Below are positions 13,320 to 21,867 of a stretch of DNA of 27,039 nt, piece after piece. The translations under genes were made by a program, and so were the position numbers. Location of the stretch: assembly GCA_964600645.1 (NCBI GenBank), contig CAZRJL010000005.1, positions 1 through 27,039 on the forward strand, given 5' to 3'. The first letter of the stretch is position 1. Every line of letters starts with the position of its first letter. The notes below the pieces were generated by a model. That model was not told the DNA's origin. It saw only the letters and a list, made by a program, of their open reading frames with translations, and did no database searches. The stretch is from UBA12151 sp964600645 (lineage in GTDB: Bacteria; Patescibacteriota; Minisyncoccia; Moranbacterales; UBA9337).

Positions 13320-13988
13320 TTAGAATGTCCACTTGAGACCCACCCTAACATCCGTTGCGCCACTTCCTTCAAAGTCCGTTTCGCGCGCCACACGAGTGAA
13401 GACGGAAACATTATCATTGATTTGATAATAAACCACCGGACCAGCAAGCGCCCAGTCAGCTCCGCTCTCAAACCAATAATCATAGGCGACGTCAAACGCC
13501 AGTGTGAATTTGCCATTTAACGGATAGCTGATTTCAGCAAACCCGTCAAAATAACTACTGGCCTCATCACTGGTTTTGACATAAAACCTCGGGTCAAGAA
13601 AAATTTTCACTTTCTCCCCCAGGCTTCCGAAATACCAGATGCCGGCATGAACGTAATCTGCACCCTTGCTGGTAGTCAGAAAACCTCCGATCAAATTCAA
13701 CCCATTGCCGACATTTACCGTAGCAAAGGGTTTCAAGCTGAGATAGTCATTTTCCGGACAAGAGGTTGAGTCCAATCCGAATCCATACTTCTTATCAACG
13801 AGAAAATACAAATTCAAATCATGCGACACGAAACCATCCCCGCCATCAGGATTGATAAAATTGGATCTGAGAAAAACCAACCCATCAACCTTCTGGCTAT
13901 CTTCCTTAACCTCCTCAGACTGCGCCCAAAGAGAAGAAGCGGAAAACAACATACCGACCACGACAAGCAACGAAAAAATATTTTTCAT
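13320..13988 (-). CDS. Secreted beta-barrel-like protein
   Basis: The 222 residues have a clean Sec signal peptide (residues 1-22, LLVVVGMLFSASSLWAQ, cleavage after AQ or just before). The mature part is rich in alternating polar/hydrophobic strands with Gly, Tyr, Phe and Trp, and ends DVRVGLKWTF. A C-terminal aromatic after an alternating strand is the classic signature of outer-membrane beta-barrels. That is surprising if the host is a Patescibacterium, whose lineage is generally regarded as lacking a typical outer membrane. A GGAG SD lies 6 nt before the ATG. It follows the 14038-15267 gene by 49 bp and is likely in the same transcript. I cannot name a family; acquisition from a diderm is possible. 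Confidence 0.7.
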   Translation of the reverse strand: MKNIFSLLVVVGMLFSASSLWAQSEEVKEDSQKVDGLVFLRSNFINPDGGDGFVSHDLNLYFLVDKKYGFGLDSTSCPENDYLSLKPFATVNVGNGLNLIGGFLTTSKGADYVHAGIWYFGSLGEKVKIFLDPRFYVKTSDEASSYFDGFAEISYPLNGKFTLAFDVAYDYWFESGADWALAGPVVYYQINDNVSVFTRVARETDFEGSGATDVRVGLKWTF

Positions 13989-14037
13989 GTCTTTCTCCAG
14001 TATTGCATTGCGCCGGAGAAATTTTTACCCCGGCTGT

Positions 14038-15267
14038 TTATTTGCGTTGGATCATAAGCACTCCTGCAAACAAACAGCCAACGATCGGGACATGATCAAT
14101 TTTTTCAAAAACTTCTTTTGTCCGAAAAATTCTCAGACAAAAAGAAACTACCACCGTCAAAAGATCTGCGCGCAATTTGAAAACATCATCAAGCGACACA
14201 GTTTGCTTAAAGCAATCGCAAATCTTTTGATTATCTGTCTCATCACAATCAGAAACAGACAAAACCGAAACAATTTCCGGTCCATCCCTTGTTAATTCAC
14301 ACCGATCAAAGTCATCAGCTTGAACCTGAATTGGAACAAGATTAACCAAAATCGTGACAGCCAAAGCCGCCACAAAAGATCTTTGAAAATTATTTCGATT
14401 CTCGGAGTGGAAATTAAAAATCCATCTCCAAAAATTTGCACTTTCTGCTACCCGGCAAACCAATTCTCTTTCCTTGGAAGTAAACTTCCGAAAAAGATTT
14501 CCCATCCGCCGCAACTCAGCCTCAACCACGATTTCCCTGATTACATTGCTTGGATATTTCATCAGGAAGACTGGCCAAAAGAAAACAGCCAAAAGAAATC
14601 TTTTCTTATCCGCCAGAATAGTTCCCAAAATTCCTTTTGAGAAATAATCAGACATTCTGATCAGATAGAGAAGTAATGCCAGGCCGAAACCTCGCAGATA
14701 GCAGGTCGATGTCCAGTTTGTTATAGATTGAAAAACACTTGTCCAATCAACTGGTTCTTGTCTTTTATCTTCGGCTAAGAGATAGAAGTCGTCACGACTT
14801 TTTGGAACATTGCTCTCCCTAAGCCATTGTTTATAATTTTCTTTGGCAATGTCAAGGTCATTTTGATTAGCATACTTATTTCTAAGATGCATTCCTGATA
14901 ATTCAACATTTACAGGAAAATCTACATCAATAACCTTCGGATAGAGCTCGGCATTTTTTGCCCGGATACGCTTTTTGTCATTAAAATAATCATAATGAGT
15001 GTATCCCTCCTCTGTTTTATTCTTTTCCCGAGCTTGATCGAGAACTTTATAACAAAAGCGGAGCACTTCTTCTCTTGCGCGAAGAAAAGAATCTCTCTCT
15101 TCGTCAGTCATGAATCTAATGCTTTCAGTTGATTCTTCTTGTTCGGAGTATTTTGACATATAAACAACTCCGTTCCAACCTTGAAATGCCCAAAACACCA
15201 TCGCAAAAAATATCCCTGTCTTAAAGAGCCAGGAATATTCATACAGAAAAGATTGGATTCTTCTCAT
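14038..15267 (-). CDS. Unknown multi-pass membrane protein
   Basis: This 409-residue protein has hydrophobic segments near residues 13-32, about 190-215 and 225-245, and another at about 310-330 that reads like an internal signal sequence (AALAVTILVNLVPIQVQA) followed by a Cys-containing exported piece (four Cys, DRCELTRDG... ICDCFKQ). A last hydrophobic stretch is at the C-terminus (HVPIVGCLFAGVLMIQ). The region between the first and second segments is charged and about 150 residues long. No family is recognised. GGAG precedes the ATG by 9 nt, and a promoter with a long hairpin leader lies upstream. The next gene encodes a beta-barrel-like protein, so the pair may form an envelope unit. The function is unknown. 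Confidence 0.65.
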   Translation of the reverse strand: MRRIQSFLYEYSWLFKTGIFFAMVFWAFQGWNGVVYMSKYSEQEESTESIRFMTDEERDSFLRAREEVLRFCYKVLDQAREKNKTEEGYTHYDYFNDKKRIRAKNAELYPKVIDVDFPVNVELSGMHLRNKYANQNDLDIAKENYKQWLRESNVPKSRDDFYLLAEDKRQEPVDWTSVFQSITNWTSTCYLRGFGLALLLYLIRMSDYFSKGILGTILADKKRFLLAVFFWPVFLMKYPSNVIREIVVEAELRRMGNLFRKFTSKERELVCRVAESANFWRWIFNFHSENRNNFQRSFVAALAVTILVNLVPIQVQADDFDRCELTRDGPEIVSVLSVSDCDETDNQKICDCFKQTVSLDDVFKLRADLLTVVVSFCLRIFRTKEVFEKIDHVPIVGCLFAGVLMIQRK

Positions 15268-15285
15268 AGTCCCTGTCTCCTTTTT

Positions 15286-15363
15286 TGATTGATATTAAGT
15301 TGTCAAAAAACATCGATTTTCAGGCCTTTTCCTGAAAACGAGATGTTTGACACATCAATCAAT
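15286..15363. promoter_or_regulatory. Long palindromic leader (about 78 bp) of the membrane-protein unit
   Basis: The inner arms 15302-15325 and 15332-15353 (TGTCAAA..ACATC..TTTTCAGG and inverse) and the outer arms TTGATTGAT / ATCAATCAA form an extended hairpin. It starts at about the predicted transcription start (15356) and ends before the SD. It could be an operator or a structured 5' UTR. Confidence 0.7.
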
Positions 15364-15391
15364 AATAGCGCATTTTCACCAAAAAGTCAAG
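15363..15391 (-). promoter_or_regulatory. Sigma-70-type promoter for 14038-15267 and downstream barrel gene
   Basis: On the minus strand TTGACT (15386-15391), a 17-nt spacer and TATTAT (15363-15368). Confidence 0.7.
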
Positions 15392-15424
15392 GTCTTCATA
15401 ATCAACCTGACGTTTTTGAAAAAT

Positions 15425-15496
15425 AAAAAAAGGCTGGGGAAATATCCACACAGCCTTTTTGAGAAACTCCGCAAGCGTCTTTTTTAGACGACTTGC
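15425..15496 (-). terminator. Double hairpin with terminator after the DHOD-like gene
   Basis: On the minus strand GCAAGTCGTCT / AGACGCTTGC (15471-15496) comes first. AAAAAGGCTG...CAGCCTTTTTTT (15427-15460) with a T-rich tail follows. The second hairpin has A/T runs on both sides and may act in both directions. Confidence 0.8.
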
Positions 15497-15533
15497 CAAT
15501 CAAGAATTTCTCCTCCCATGAAAAAAGTATTCA

Positions 15534-16526
15534 TTATTGACCTCCGAAAATTTCATTGGCATATTTAATTATGCCTCTTATTTTCCACGCGTGGAAAGGA
15601 GACATCGTAATCCTGGCAAATGCCACCGCATCCGCCCCACAATCTTTTGCTGTCTTGACATCTTGTACACAAGAAACTCCTCCACAAACAATTGGAATGT
15701 ATATCCCTCGCTGACGGGCATTATAAATCCACTCAAGCGCTAACGCAAAATTTTCCGGTCCAGAATACCCGCCTCCTCCATATTTTCTTAATGGAGATTT
15801 TGCCCCATATTTTTTCATCCAACTAATACTGCAAGATTTTCCGTACGGAAGAGTATTGGGAATTTCTATAAAATCACAAAGTCCAGAATTCGCTACCTTC
15901 CTTATTGATTTAATCGGAGTCAGTACATTTATTTTAATTCCAATCGGAATATCTAGTCCGTTTATAACCTCTAACTCCCCTATGATGTCTTCAGTGAGTT
16001 TTGCAGGATCATGACTGGCATTCGGGCAAGATTTATTAATCTGCAAAAAAACCGGCGCAGAAAATCCCGGAAGATACTCCTTGAAGATTCTGTAAAAATC
16101 CACCGTTTCTTCGAGACGATCTTCTCGTGTTTTTCCCAGCGCCATAAAGGAAATTCCGAAAGTTTTTCCTATCTGTTGCCACTGGCCGAGACGGAACATA
16201 TCCTCAGCCTTGAGTCCTGTTAACCCTACAGCGTTAAGAACTTCTCCTTTAAGCAATGACACGTGAATACAATCAGGAATCCACTCTATGGGTTTTAGCG
16301 TCCCATGATTAAGAGGCAGATTTCCCATATTCCCACCTCTTTCATTCATACTCGGCATCCGCTCATGCATTGTGACCGTCTTTGCAATAAAAGTGGAACC
16401 GTAAAAATCGAATCCGGGAAGTAGCCACTGAAAAATGTGATGATGCCAATAGCCTTCACCAAAGAACCCTCTTGCTCCGGAAGCCGTAAAAACATTACCC
16501 AGTTCAATACCCTTTACTTTTATCAT
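15534..16526 (-). CDS. Dihydroorotate-dehydrogenase-like FMN oxidoreductase
   Basis: The product is 330 residues from the ATG at 16526, chosen because GGAGG sits 5 nt upstream. A GTG 12 bases earlier is in frame but overlaps the SD. It is a TIM-barrel flavoenzyme of the PyrD type. I see FTASGARGFFGEG near the N-terminus, a substrate-loop-like GNMGNLPLNHG, AVGLTGLKAED, LQINKSCPNASHD (FMN/substrate Asn and SCPN motif), IPIGIKINV (FMN Lys), EIPNTLPYGK, GGGYSGPENFALALEW and a phosphate-binding IVCGGVSCVQDVKTAKDCGADAV. No other pyrimidine gene is in the window, and the loop around the active-site base is not typical, so the substrate may differ from dihydroorotate. It stands alone between promoter and terminator. 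Confidence 0.8.
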   Translation of the reverse strand: MIKVKGIELGNVFTASGARGFFGEGYWHHHIFQWLLPGFDFYGSTFIAKTVTMHERMPSMNERGGNMGNLPLNHGTLKPIEWIPDCIHVSLLKGEVLNAVGLTGLKAEDMFRLGQWQQIGKTFGISFMALGKTREDRLEETVDFYRIFKEYLPGFSAPVFLQINKSCPNASHDPAKLTEDIIGELEVINGLDIPIGIKINVLTPIKSIRKVANSGLCDFIEIPNTLPYGKSCSISWMKKYGAKSPLRKYGGGGYSGPENFALALEWIYNARQRGIYIPIVCGGVSCVQDVKTAKDCGADAVAFARITMSPFHAWKIRGIIKYANEIFGGQ

Positions 16527-16619
16527 CTTGCCCTCCACTCTTGAGTTAATTGAAAACGTTATGGAACATCCAAAAATTCACATATTCATCTGTAAACGAA
16601 CAACTTCCTCTTTTGAAAC

Positions 16620-16648
16620 ATACTAAACAAAAACTGTCCAAAAGTAAA
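16620..16648 (-). promoter_or_regulatory. Weak sigma-70-type promoter for the DHOD-like gene
   Basis: On the minus strand TTTACT (16643-16648), a 17-nt spacer and TAGTAT (16620-16625), about 87 nt before the likely transcription start-to-ATG boundary at 16526. Confidence 0.45.
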
Positions 16649-16682
16649 GAAGATACACAAAAAGAGATAAAAAAACAAGAAT

Positions 16683-16722
16683 AAAAAAATATTACCATAT
16701 TTCAAAATATGGTAATATTTTT
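16683..16722 (-). terminator. Intrinsic terminator after recJ
   Basis: A perfect 18-bp AT-rich palindrome (16685-16702/16705-16722, ATTACCATATTT core, 2-nt loop) is followed on the minus strand by a T-run. It ends the acyl-CoA synthetase-recJ transcript. Confidence 0.8.
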
Positions 16723-16762
16723 GAGATCTATATAACTTGAATGAATTCTGGTTTCCAAAAAA

Positions 16763-18466
16763 TCACAAAATCTTCAAGTCTATAATTTTCAGTTGAAGTT
16801 TTTTACTGCCGTTCCATTCATCCTGACCAAGATTAAACGCAATGTCGACTTTATCTGCCTGTTTTACTTTGCGAAATTCTTCCGGTACGGAAAAACCGAT
16901 GGCTTCAAAAATTCTTGGCGAACCGTCATCGGGGCGGAGGAATAATTTCAAATGCTTTTCTCCGTTTCCCACCCACTTCAAATCTTGCACAATAAAATTT
17001 CTGGCAGAAAAAACCGGCTCCCGATTTCCTTGCCCGAAAGGCTCCATTCTCCTGACCTCATCCGAAAGTTTGAATCCGATATCCTCAGTCAAAAGTTCGG
17101 CATCGATATTAATCTCCGCCGTCACATCCACCCCTTCCAATTTTCTTTCAATAACTAAATTCAATTTTTCGCAAAATTTCTCAAAATTTTCATTTTTCAC
17201 CGTCACTCCGGCCGCCTGAGAGTGTCCGCCGAATTTTTCCAAAAATTCACCGCACTCCCGGATAACTTCAATAATATCCAATCGAGGAATACTGCGAAAA
17301 GAGCCATTGCTTGTCTGCTTTTCTTTTTTGAAAACCGCCGTCGGCTTGCCATATTTATCCGCCACGCGTCCGGCTGCCAAGCCCACAATACCCAATGGAA
17401 AATATTCACTGCGGGCAAAAATAAACTTTTTATCTTTGAATTTTTCTTCCGCCTCGGCTATCACCTCTTCAACAATTTGCTTGGTAATCTTCTGTCTGTT
17501 TTGATTGTGCGCCTCAACTTCTAGCGCCATCTCCCGAGCCCTGACCCGATCATCTTCCAAGAGAAGATCAAATGCAATCTTGGCATGATCCATCCTTCCA
17601 GCCGCATTGATTCGAGGCGCAATTTGAAAAGAAATTTTTTGCGCATCAGGAAAATTATCTTCATCAATTCGAATTCTCCCAACTTTGAAAAGTTCCAACA
17701 AACCGGACCGCCGAGTTTTGGAAATAACCACCAGACCATATTTTACCAACATTCGATTTTCCCCCGTGAGGGAAACGCAATCCGCCACCGTTCCGATTGC
17801 CACCAAGTCCAAAAGCCATTTGAGTTGTTCTTTCTTTTCCGGTAACAATTTTTCACACAAAGCCTGCGCCAATTTGAACGCCACTCCGACTCCTGCCAAA
17901 TCGCCAAAATCCCCCGCATTATTTTTCAATTTCGGATTAACCACTGCATCCGCCAAAGGAATTTTTTCCGGTACATAATGATGGTCAGTAATAATCACAT
18001 CCATCCCCAACTCCTTGGCGCGCGCCACTTCAGCGATACTGCTTATTCCGCAATCAACTGAAATAATCAAGTTGATTCCTTCTTTGGAAAATTTTTCCAC
18101 CGCCATCAAATTCATTCCATACCCTTCCAATTCTTTGTTGGGAATATATGACTGCGCCTCAATTCCGAGCCAACTCAAAGCTTGTTTCAAAACCAAGGAA
18201 GCTGTAATGCCATCCGCGTCATAATCCCCAAAAATCAAAACTTTCTCCTTTTTTTCCCGAGCCATGGCAATCCTTTTGACCGCCTCCTTAATTCCGGAAA
18301 GCAAGAAAGGATCAGCTGTATCCTTTTCATAATTCGGATACATAAAACTCTCAACTTCCGCTTCTGTTTTTATTCCGCGGCGAAAAAGAATCTCCAACAC
18401 GGTCGGATGGAGATTGAATTTTTCCTGATTTTCAATTTCAATCTTTGTAGAAATCTTCCACTTCAT
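16763..18466 (-). CDS. recJ: Single-stranded-DNA-specific exonuclease RecJ
   Basis: This 567-residue 5'-3' exonuclease acts on single-stranded DNA in recombination and repair. The DHH-superfamily motifs are intact: DYDADG (81-86), VDCGISS (137-143), ITDHHYVPE (159-167), an Asn-containing VVNPK and NAAGR in the middle, and the DHHA1 motif FGGHSQAAG in the second half, preceded by TSNGSFRS. The C-terminal 110 residues fit the OB-fold domain. The length matches a standard RecJ. The ATG is 3 bp after the stop of the acyl-CoA synthetase gene, so the two are co-transcribed. There is no SD, consistent with coupling to the upstream gene. Confidence 0.96.
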   Translation of the reverse strand: MKWKISTKIEIENQEKFNLHPTVLEILFRRGIKTEAEVESFMYPNYEKDTADPFLLSGIKEAVKRIAMAREKKEKVLIFGDYDADGITASLVLKQALSWLGIEAQSYIPNKELEGYGMNLMAVEKFSKEGINLIISVDCGISSIAEVARAKELGMDVIITDHHYVPEKIPLADAVVNPKLKNNAGDFGDLAGVGVAFKLAQALCEKLLPEKKEQLKWLLDLVAIGTVADCVSLTGENRMLVKYGLVVISKTRRSGLLELFKVGRIRIDEDNFPDAQKISFQIAPRINAAGRMDHAKIAFDLLLEDDRVRAREMALEVEAHNQNRQKITKQIVEEVIAEAEEKFKDKKFIFARSEYFPLGIVGLAAGRVADKYGKPTAVFKKEKQTSNGSFRSIPRLDIIEVIRECGEFLEKFGGHSQAAGVTVKNENFEKFCEKLNLVIERKLEGVDVTAEINIDAELLTEDIGFKLSDEVRRMEPFGQGNREPVFSARNFIVQDLKWVGNGEKHLKLFLRPDDGSPRIFEAIGFSVPEEFRKVKQADKVDIAFNLGQDEWNGSKKLQLKIIDLKIL

Positions 18467-18469
18467 AAA

Positions 18470-20563
18470 TTAAATTATAATTTTCACATCCACCGCCACC
18501 GCTTTTTTGTTATTATAAACAAGTAAAGGATTAATATCGAACTCTAAAATTTCCTTGCTTTCCATCGCCAATACCATCACTGAATGCAAAATCTCCGCCA
18601 TTTCCGAAGCATCCACCGGCTTTTGTCCTCGCGTCGAACGGAACAAAAATCCGATATTACTACCAAGTAAATGTTTGCGGATTTCTTCCACACTCATCGG
18701 CGCAATCAAAAAATTCACTTGCTTAAAAATTTCCGTATAAATTCCTCCCAAACCATAGACGACCACCGGTCCGAATGACGCATCATGTTTGATTCCCACA
18801 ATCAACTCCATTTTAATATCCTGCATCGGCTGGACAATCAAATTCTCGCTTGGAAAATTTTTACGCAACCGCCCCAAGGCATCATCCAGTTCTTGTTTGT
18901 TTTTTATTCCCAGAATCAATCCTTCTTTGTCGGTCTTGTGCAAAGTTTTGTCGCTATCCACCTTGGCAACCACGGGAAAATCAAAGTCAATTTTTTCCGG
19001 CATACTATCTTTCGCATCAACAAAATCAACAACATTCACTCCGTATAATTTCATCACTTTCACGGCTTCCGAAAAAAGCAACGCAGCTTGACCGACACTT
19101 TTTGCCTTGGAAATAATTTCACCAACCTTCCTTGCTCGCGATTCATCTTTTTTATTTTTCGAAATGTCCTTTATTATCTTTTTATTCTTTCCCCACTGAT
19201 AATATTTTTCCAGCGCCAACACCGCACGATCAGGAAATGGAATATTAGGAATTCCGTTTTCTTGCAATATCCTCAATGCTTTCTCAATTTTTTCCCCTCC
19301 GATAAAAGCCACGACAATATTTTTTTCAGTTTGCTTTTTGAATTTGATTATTTCATCGGCGATTTTCTCCACGGGGGTTTGATCCTGTGGAGTCAAAAGA
19401 CAAAAAATTGAACCAGCATCTTCCTGATTGCAAACTTCCAGAGTTTTGGCATAGCGAATCTCATCCGCATCACCCAAAAGATCAATCGGATTTTCCACGG
19501 AAGACTCGCCCGGCAAAAACTCTCTCAGTTTTTCTTTGGTTTCGCTTTTAACCTCGGCTAATTTTATTTTCTTGCCTCCAAAAGCATCCGTCGTCAAAAC
19601 TCCCGGACCACCGGCGTTAGTCACTACGATTACATCTTCATTTTTCGGCAGGGATGATTTTGAAATCACCTCAATCAAATCAAAAAAGTTTTCCAAATTT
19701 TGCGCGCGAATCACTCCGGCTTTGTCAAACGCCGCGTCCATAATCGCATCGCTTCCGGCCAAAGCTCCGGTATGCGAAGAAATCGCTTTTTGTGCTCTTT
19801 CGGTTTTTCCCGCTTTGAGAACAACTATCGGTTTTTCTGCCGAAACTTTGCGCGCAATGTCGATAAACTTTTCCCCATCTTTGATTCCTTCCAAATACAA
19901 GCCGATCACATCAACGCCCGAATCATTTCCAAAATAATCAATCGACTCAATCTCGCTCATTTGCATTTTATTTCCGACAGAAACAATATTTGCAAATTTG
20001 ATATTTTCTTTTTTCGCAATATCCATCAGCGCCACCGCCAATGCTCCCGATTGAGAAACAAACGCCACATTTCCCGTGCTTGGCATTCCGCCGGCAAACG
20101 AAGCATTGAGTTTTATTTTGGGGTTTATAAATCCCAAGCAATTAGGACCGAGAATATTCAATTCTTTTTCTTCGGCAAGTTTTTTCAAATCTTCTTCTCT
20201 TTTTTTTCCTTCTTCTCCCGTCTCGGAAAATCCAGCCGAAACTATCGCAAAATTTTTCACTTTATCAGCAGATTTTTTTATTGTTTCCAAAACAAAATCA
20301 GCCGGAATCGCCACAATCGCCAAATCAACAGACCTCTCTATTTCTTCTAAATTTTTGTAGCATTTTTGTCCGAGCAGTTCTTTGTGTTTCGGATTTACAA
20401 AAAAAACCTTGCCGGAATATCCAAGTTCTAAGAGATTCTTGGCAATCACGTTACCGACTTTCCCCGGATTTTCAGTAGCCCCAACAACCGCCACCGAAGA
20501 AGGATTGAAGAATTTTTCCAATTTATTTTTGCTTTTTGTGTTGCTTTTAAATATATTAAACAT
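18470..20563 (-). CDS. acdA: ADP-forming acetate/acyl-CoA ligase, fused alpha-beta
   Basis: This 697-residue protein interconverts acetyl-CoA (or another acyl-CoA) plus ADP and Pi with the acid, CoA and ATP, giving substrate-level ATP in fermenters. Domains in order: CoA-binding Rossmann domain (about 15-145, SVAVVGATENPGKVG, GPNCLGFIN), succinyl-CoA-synthetase-like domains (about 150-460) with the phosphohistidine loop ISSHTGALAGSDA (His264), and a C-terminal ATP-grasp domain (about 485-697, PVVAKVDSDKTLHKTDKEG, GIKHDASFGPVVVYGLGGIYTE). Alpha and beta parts are fused in one chain, as in many anaerobes. It precedes recJ with a 3 bp gap. All expected motifs are present, so it should be active. 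Acyl specificity cannot be read from the sequence. Confidence 0.93.
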   Translation of the reverse strand: MFNIFKSNTKSKNKLEKFFNPSSVAVVGATENPGKVGNVIAKNLLELGYSGKVFFVNPKHKELLGQKCYKNLEEIERSVDLAIVAIPADFVLETIKKSADKVKNFAIVSAGFSETGEEGKKREEDLKKLAEEKELNILGPNCLGFINPKIKLNASFAGGMPSTGNVAFVSQSGALAVALMDIAKKENIKFANIVSVGNKMQMSEIESIDYFGNDSGVDVIGLYLEGIKDGEKFIDIARKVSAEKPIVVLKAGKTERAQKAISSHTGALAGSDAIMDAAFDKAGVIRAQNLENFFDLIEVISKSSLPKNEDVIVVTNAGGPGVLTTDAFGGKKIKLAEVKSETKEKLREFLPGESSVENPIDLLGDADEIRYAKTLEVCNQEDAGSIFCLLTPQDQTPVEKIADEIIKFKKQTEKNIVVAFIGGEKIEKALRILQENGIPNIPFPDRAVLALEKYYQWGKNKKIIKDISKNKKDESRARKVGEIISKAKSVGQAALLFSEAVKVMKLYGVNVVDFVDAKDSMPEKIDFDFPVVAKVDSDKTLHKTDKEGLILGIKNKQELDDALGRLRKNFPSENLIVQPMQDIKMELIVGIKHDASFGPVVVYGLGGIYTEIFKQVNFLIAPMSVEEIRKHLLGSNIGFLFRSTRGQKPVDASEMAEILHSVMVLAMESKEILEFDINPLLVYNNKKAVAVDVKIII

Positions 20564-20635
20564 ATTGTTCTATACTTCATGCTATGTATTATGTGCCTTC
20601 ATTATATCCCAAACCCCACTTCGTGGCAAAAACAT

Positions 20636-20662
20636 AAAAATCGGAGCTTAGCTCCGATTTTT
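20636..20662. terminator. Bidirectional-looking intrinsic terminator after dnaJ
   Basis: AAAAATCGGAGC, loop TTA, GCTCCGATTTTT is a perfect 12-bp stem with T-runs on either strand, ending 1 bp before the dnaJ stop codon. Confidence 0.88.
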
Positions 20663-20663
20663 A

Positions 20664-21770
20664 TTATTTTTCTGCGTCTCTTAAATTTTCAATAATTATT
20701 TTTTGCTCGCGTGTAAGTTTTTTAGGAATTTCGACAATGATTTTCACCAGATGGTCGCCGCGGCCCCGACCGCCAAGTCTTGGAACGCCTTTATCGCGAA
20801 TTCGAAAAAGCTCGCCCGATTGAGTGCCGTCGGGAATTTTCATTTTTATTTTTCCATCAACAGTTTCCACTTCAATCTTATCCCCTAAGGCGGCCTGCGA
20901 AAAACTAATTTTTTCCGTCGATAAAATATCAAACTCTTCCCTTTTGAATTTTTCATGAGGACGAATATGCACATTCACATACAAATCTCCCGCCGGAGCT
21001 CCTTGCTCGCCGGCCTCTCCTTTGCCGCGCACCGAAATGGTTTGACCGGAAAAGATTCCCGCCGGAATTTCCACCCTCACTATTTCTTCTTGACGCACTC
21101 TTCCGTCGCCTCCGCACTTGCTACATTTTTTGGAATATATTTTTCCTTTTCCGTGACAAGTCGGACAAATTGAGGTCTGAGAAAAAGTTCCCAAGATACT
21201 GCGCACCATTCGCTGAATTTTTCCGCTTCCTTTGCAGGTCGGACAAATTTCTTCTTTTTCTCCCGGCTCTCCACCGCTTCCGTGACACCTATCGCAAATA
21301 ACTCTTTTGTATAGCTTGAATTCTTTTTTCACCCCTTTCACCATTTCATCAAAAGAAATTTCCGCGTCCACTTGAATATCCTGCCCAGTTTTTCGACCGC
21401 CTCGCGAACGTCCGCCACCGAAAATATCGGAAAAAATATCGGAAAAATCTCCCCCATCCTGCCCGAAATTAAACTCAAATCCTCCTTGACCCTGTTTGCC
21501 GAAATTTCCAAAGTCAAATCCTTCAAACCCGCCAAAACCTTGCCCGCCTCCACCGGCTTGATTGAAAGTTTGTCCAAACTGATCATATTGCGACCGTTTA
21601 GTTTTGTCAGAAAGCACCTGATACGCTTCATTGATTTCTTTGAATTTCGCCTCATCTCCTCCTGATTTGTCCGGATGATGTTTGTGCGCCAAGCGGCGAT
21701 ATGCCTTTTTGATCTCATCATCGGAAGCACTCTTATCTACGCCCAATATTTTATAATAATCGTTTGCCAT
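20664..21770 (-). CDS. dnaJ: Chaperone protein DnaJ
   Basis: The 368-residue Hsp40 co-chaperone stimulates DnaK ATP hydrolysis and delivers clients. J domain 1-65 has the HPD motif at 32-34. A Gly/Phe-rich region (70-125) follows with an unusually pure GGGGQGFGGFEGFDFGNF stretch. Four CxxCxGxG-type zinc motifs are at C159-C162, C176-C179, C202-C205 and C216-C219. The C-terminal client-binding domains are complete. It is a type I DnaJ of normal length. DnaK and GrpE are not in the window. It is transcribed alone or with the upstream membrane-protein gene (98 bp away) and ends at a strong terminator. No SD. Confidence 0.97.
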   Translation of the reverse strand: MANDYYKILGVDKSASDDEIKKAYRRLAHKHHPDKSGGDEAKFKEINEAYQVLSDKTKRSQYDQFGQTFNQAGGGGQGFGGFEGFDFGNFGKQGQGGFEFNFGQDGGDFSDIFSDIFGGGRSRGGRKTGQDIQVDAEISFDEMVKGVKKEFKLYKRVICDRCHGSGGEPGEKEEICPTCKGSGKIQRMVRSILGTFSQTSICPTCHGKGKIYSKKCSKCGGDGRVRQEEIVRVEIPAGIFSGQTISVRGKGEAGEQGAPAGDLYVNVHIRPHEKFKREEFDILSTEKISFSQAALGDKIEVETVDGKIKMKIPDGTQSGELFRIRDKGVPRLGGRGRGDHLVKIIVEIPKKLTREQKIIIENLRDAEK

Positions 21771-21867
21771 ATAAATAAAAAATATAATTCACAATTTATT
21801 GTATACCCAAAAACAAAAATTAGCAATCCCCCGTGTGGAGTGCTAATTTACAGCAATGAATTTCAAA

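Noticed and set aside
13254..16648. Assembly chimera joining two organisms
   Set aside because: Considered because of the barrel protein and SD usage. Gene orientation, intergenic style and AT-rich terminators continue smoothly on both sides, and I see no junction. Read-coverage data would decide.
19700..20350. 216-codon open frame on the plus strand
   Set aside because: It lies wholly antisense to the acyl-CoA synthetase gene, whose motifs are intact. The product is Phe/Arg/Asn-rich with no domain, a typical shadow frame.
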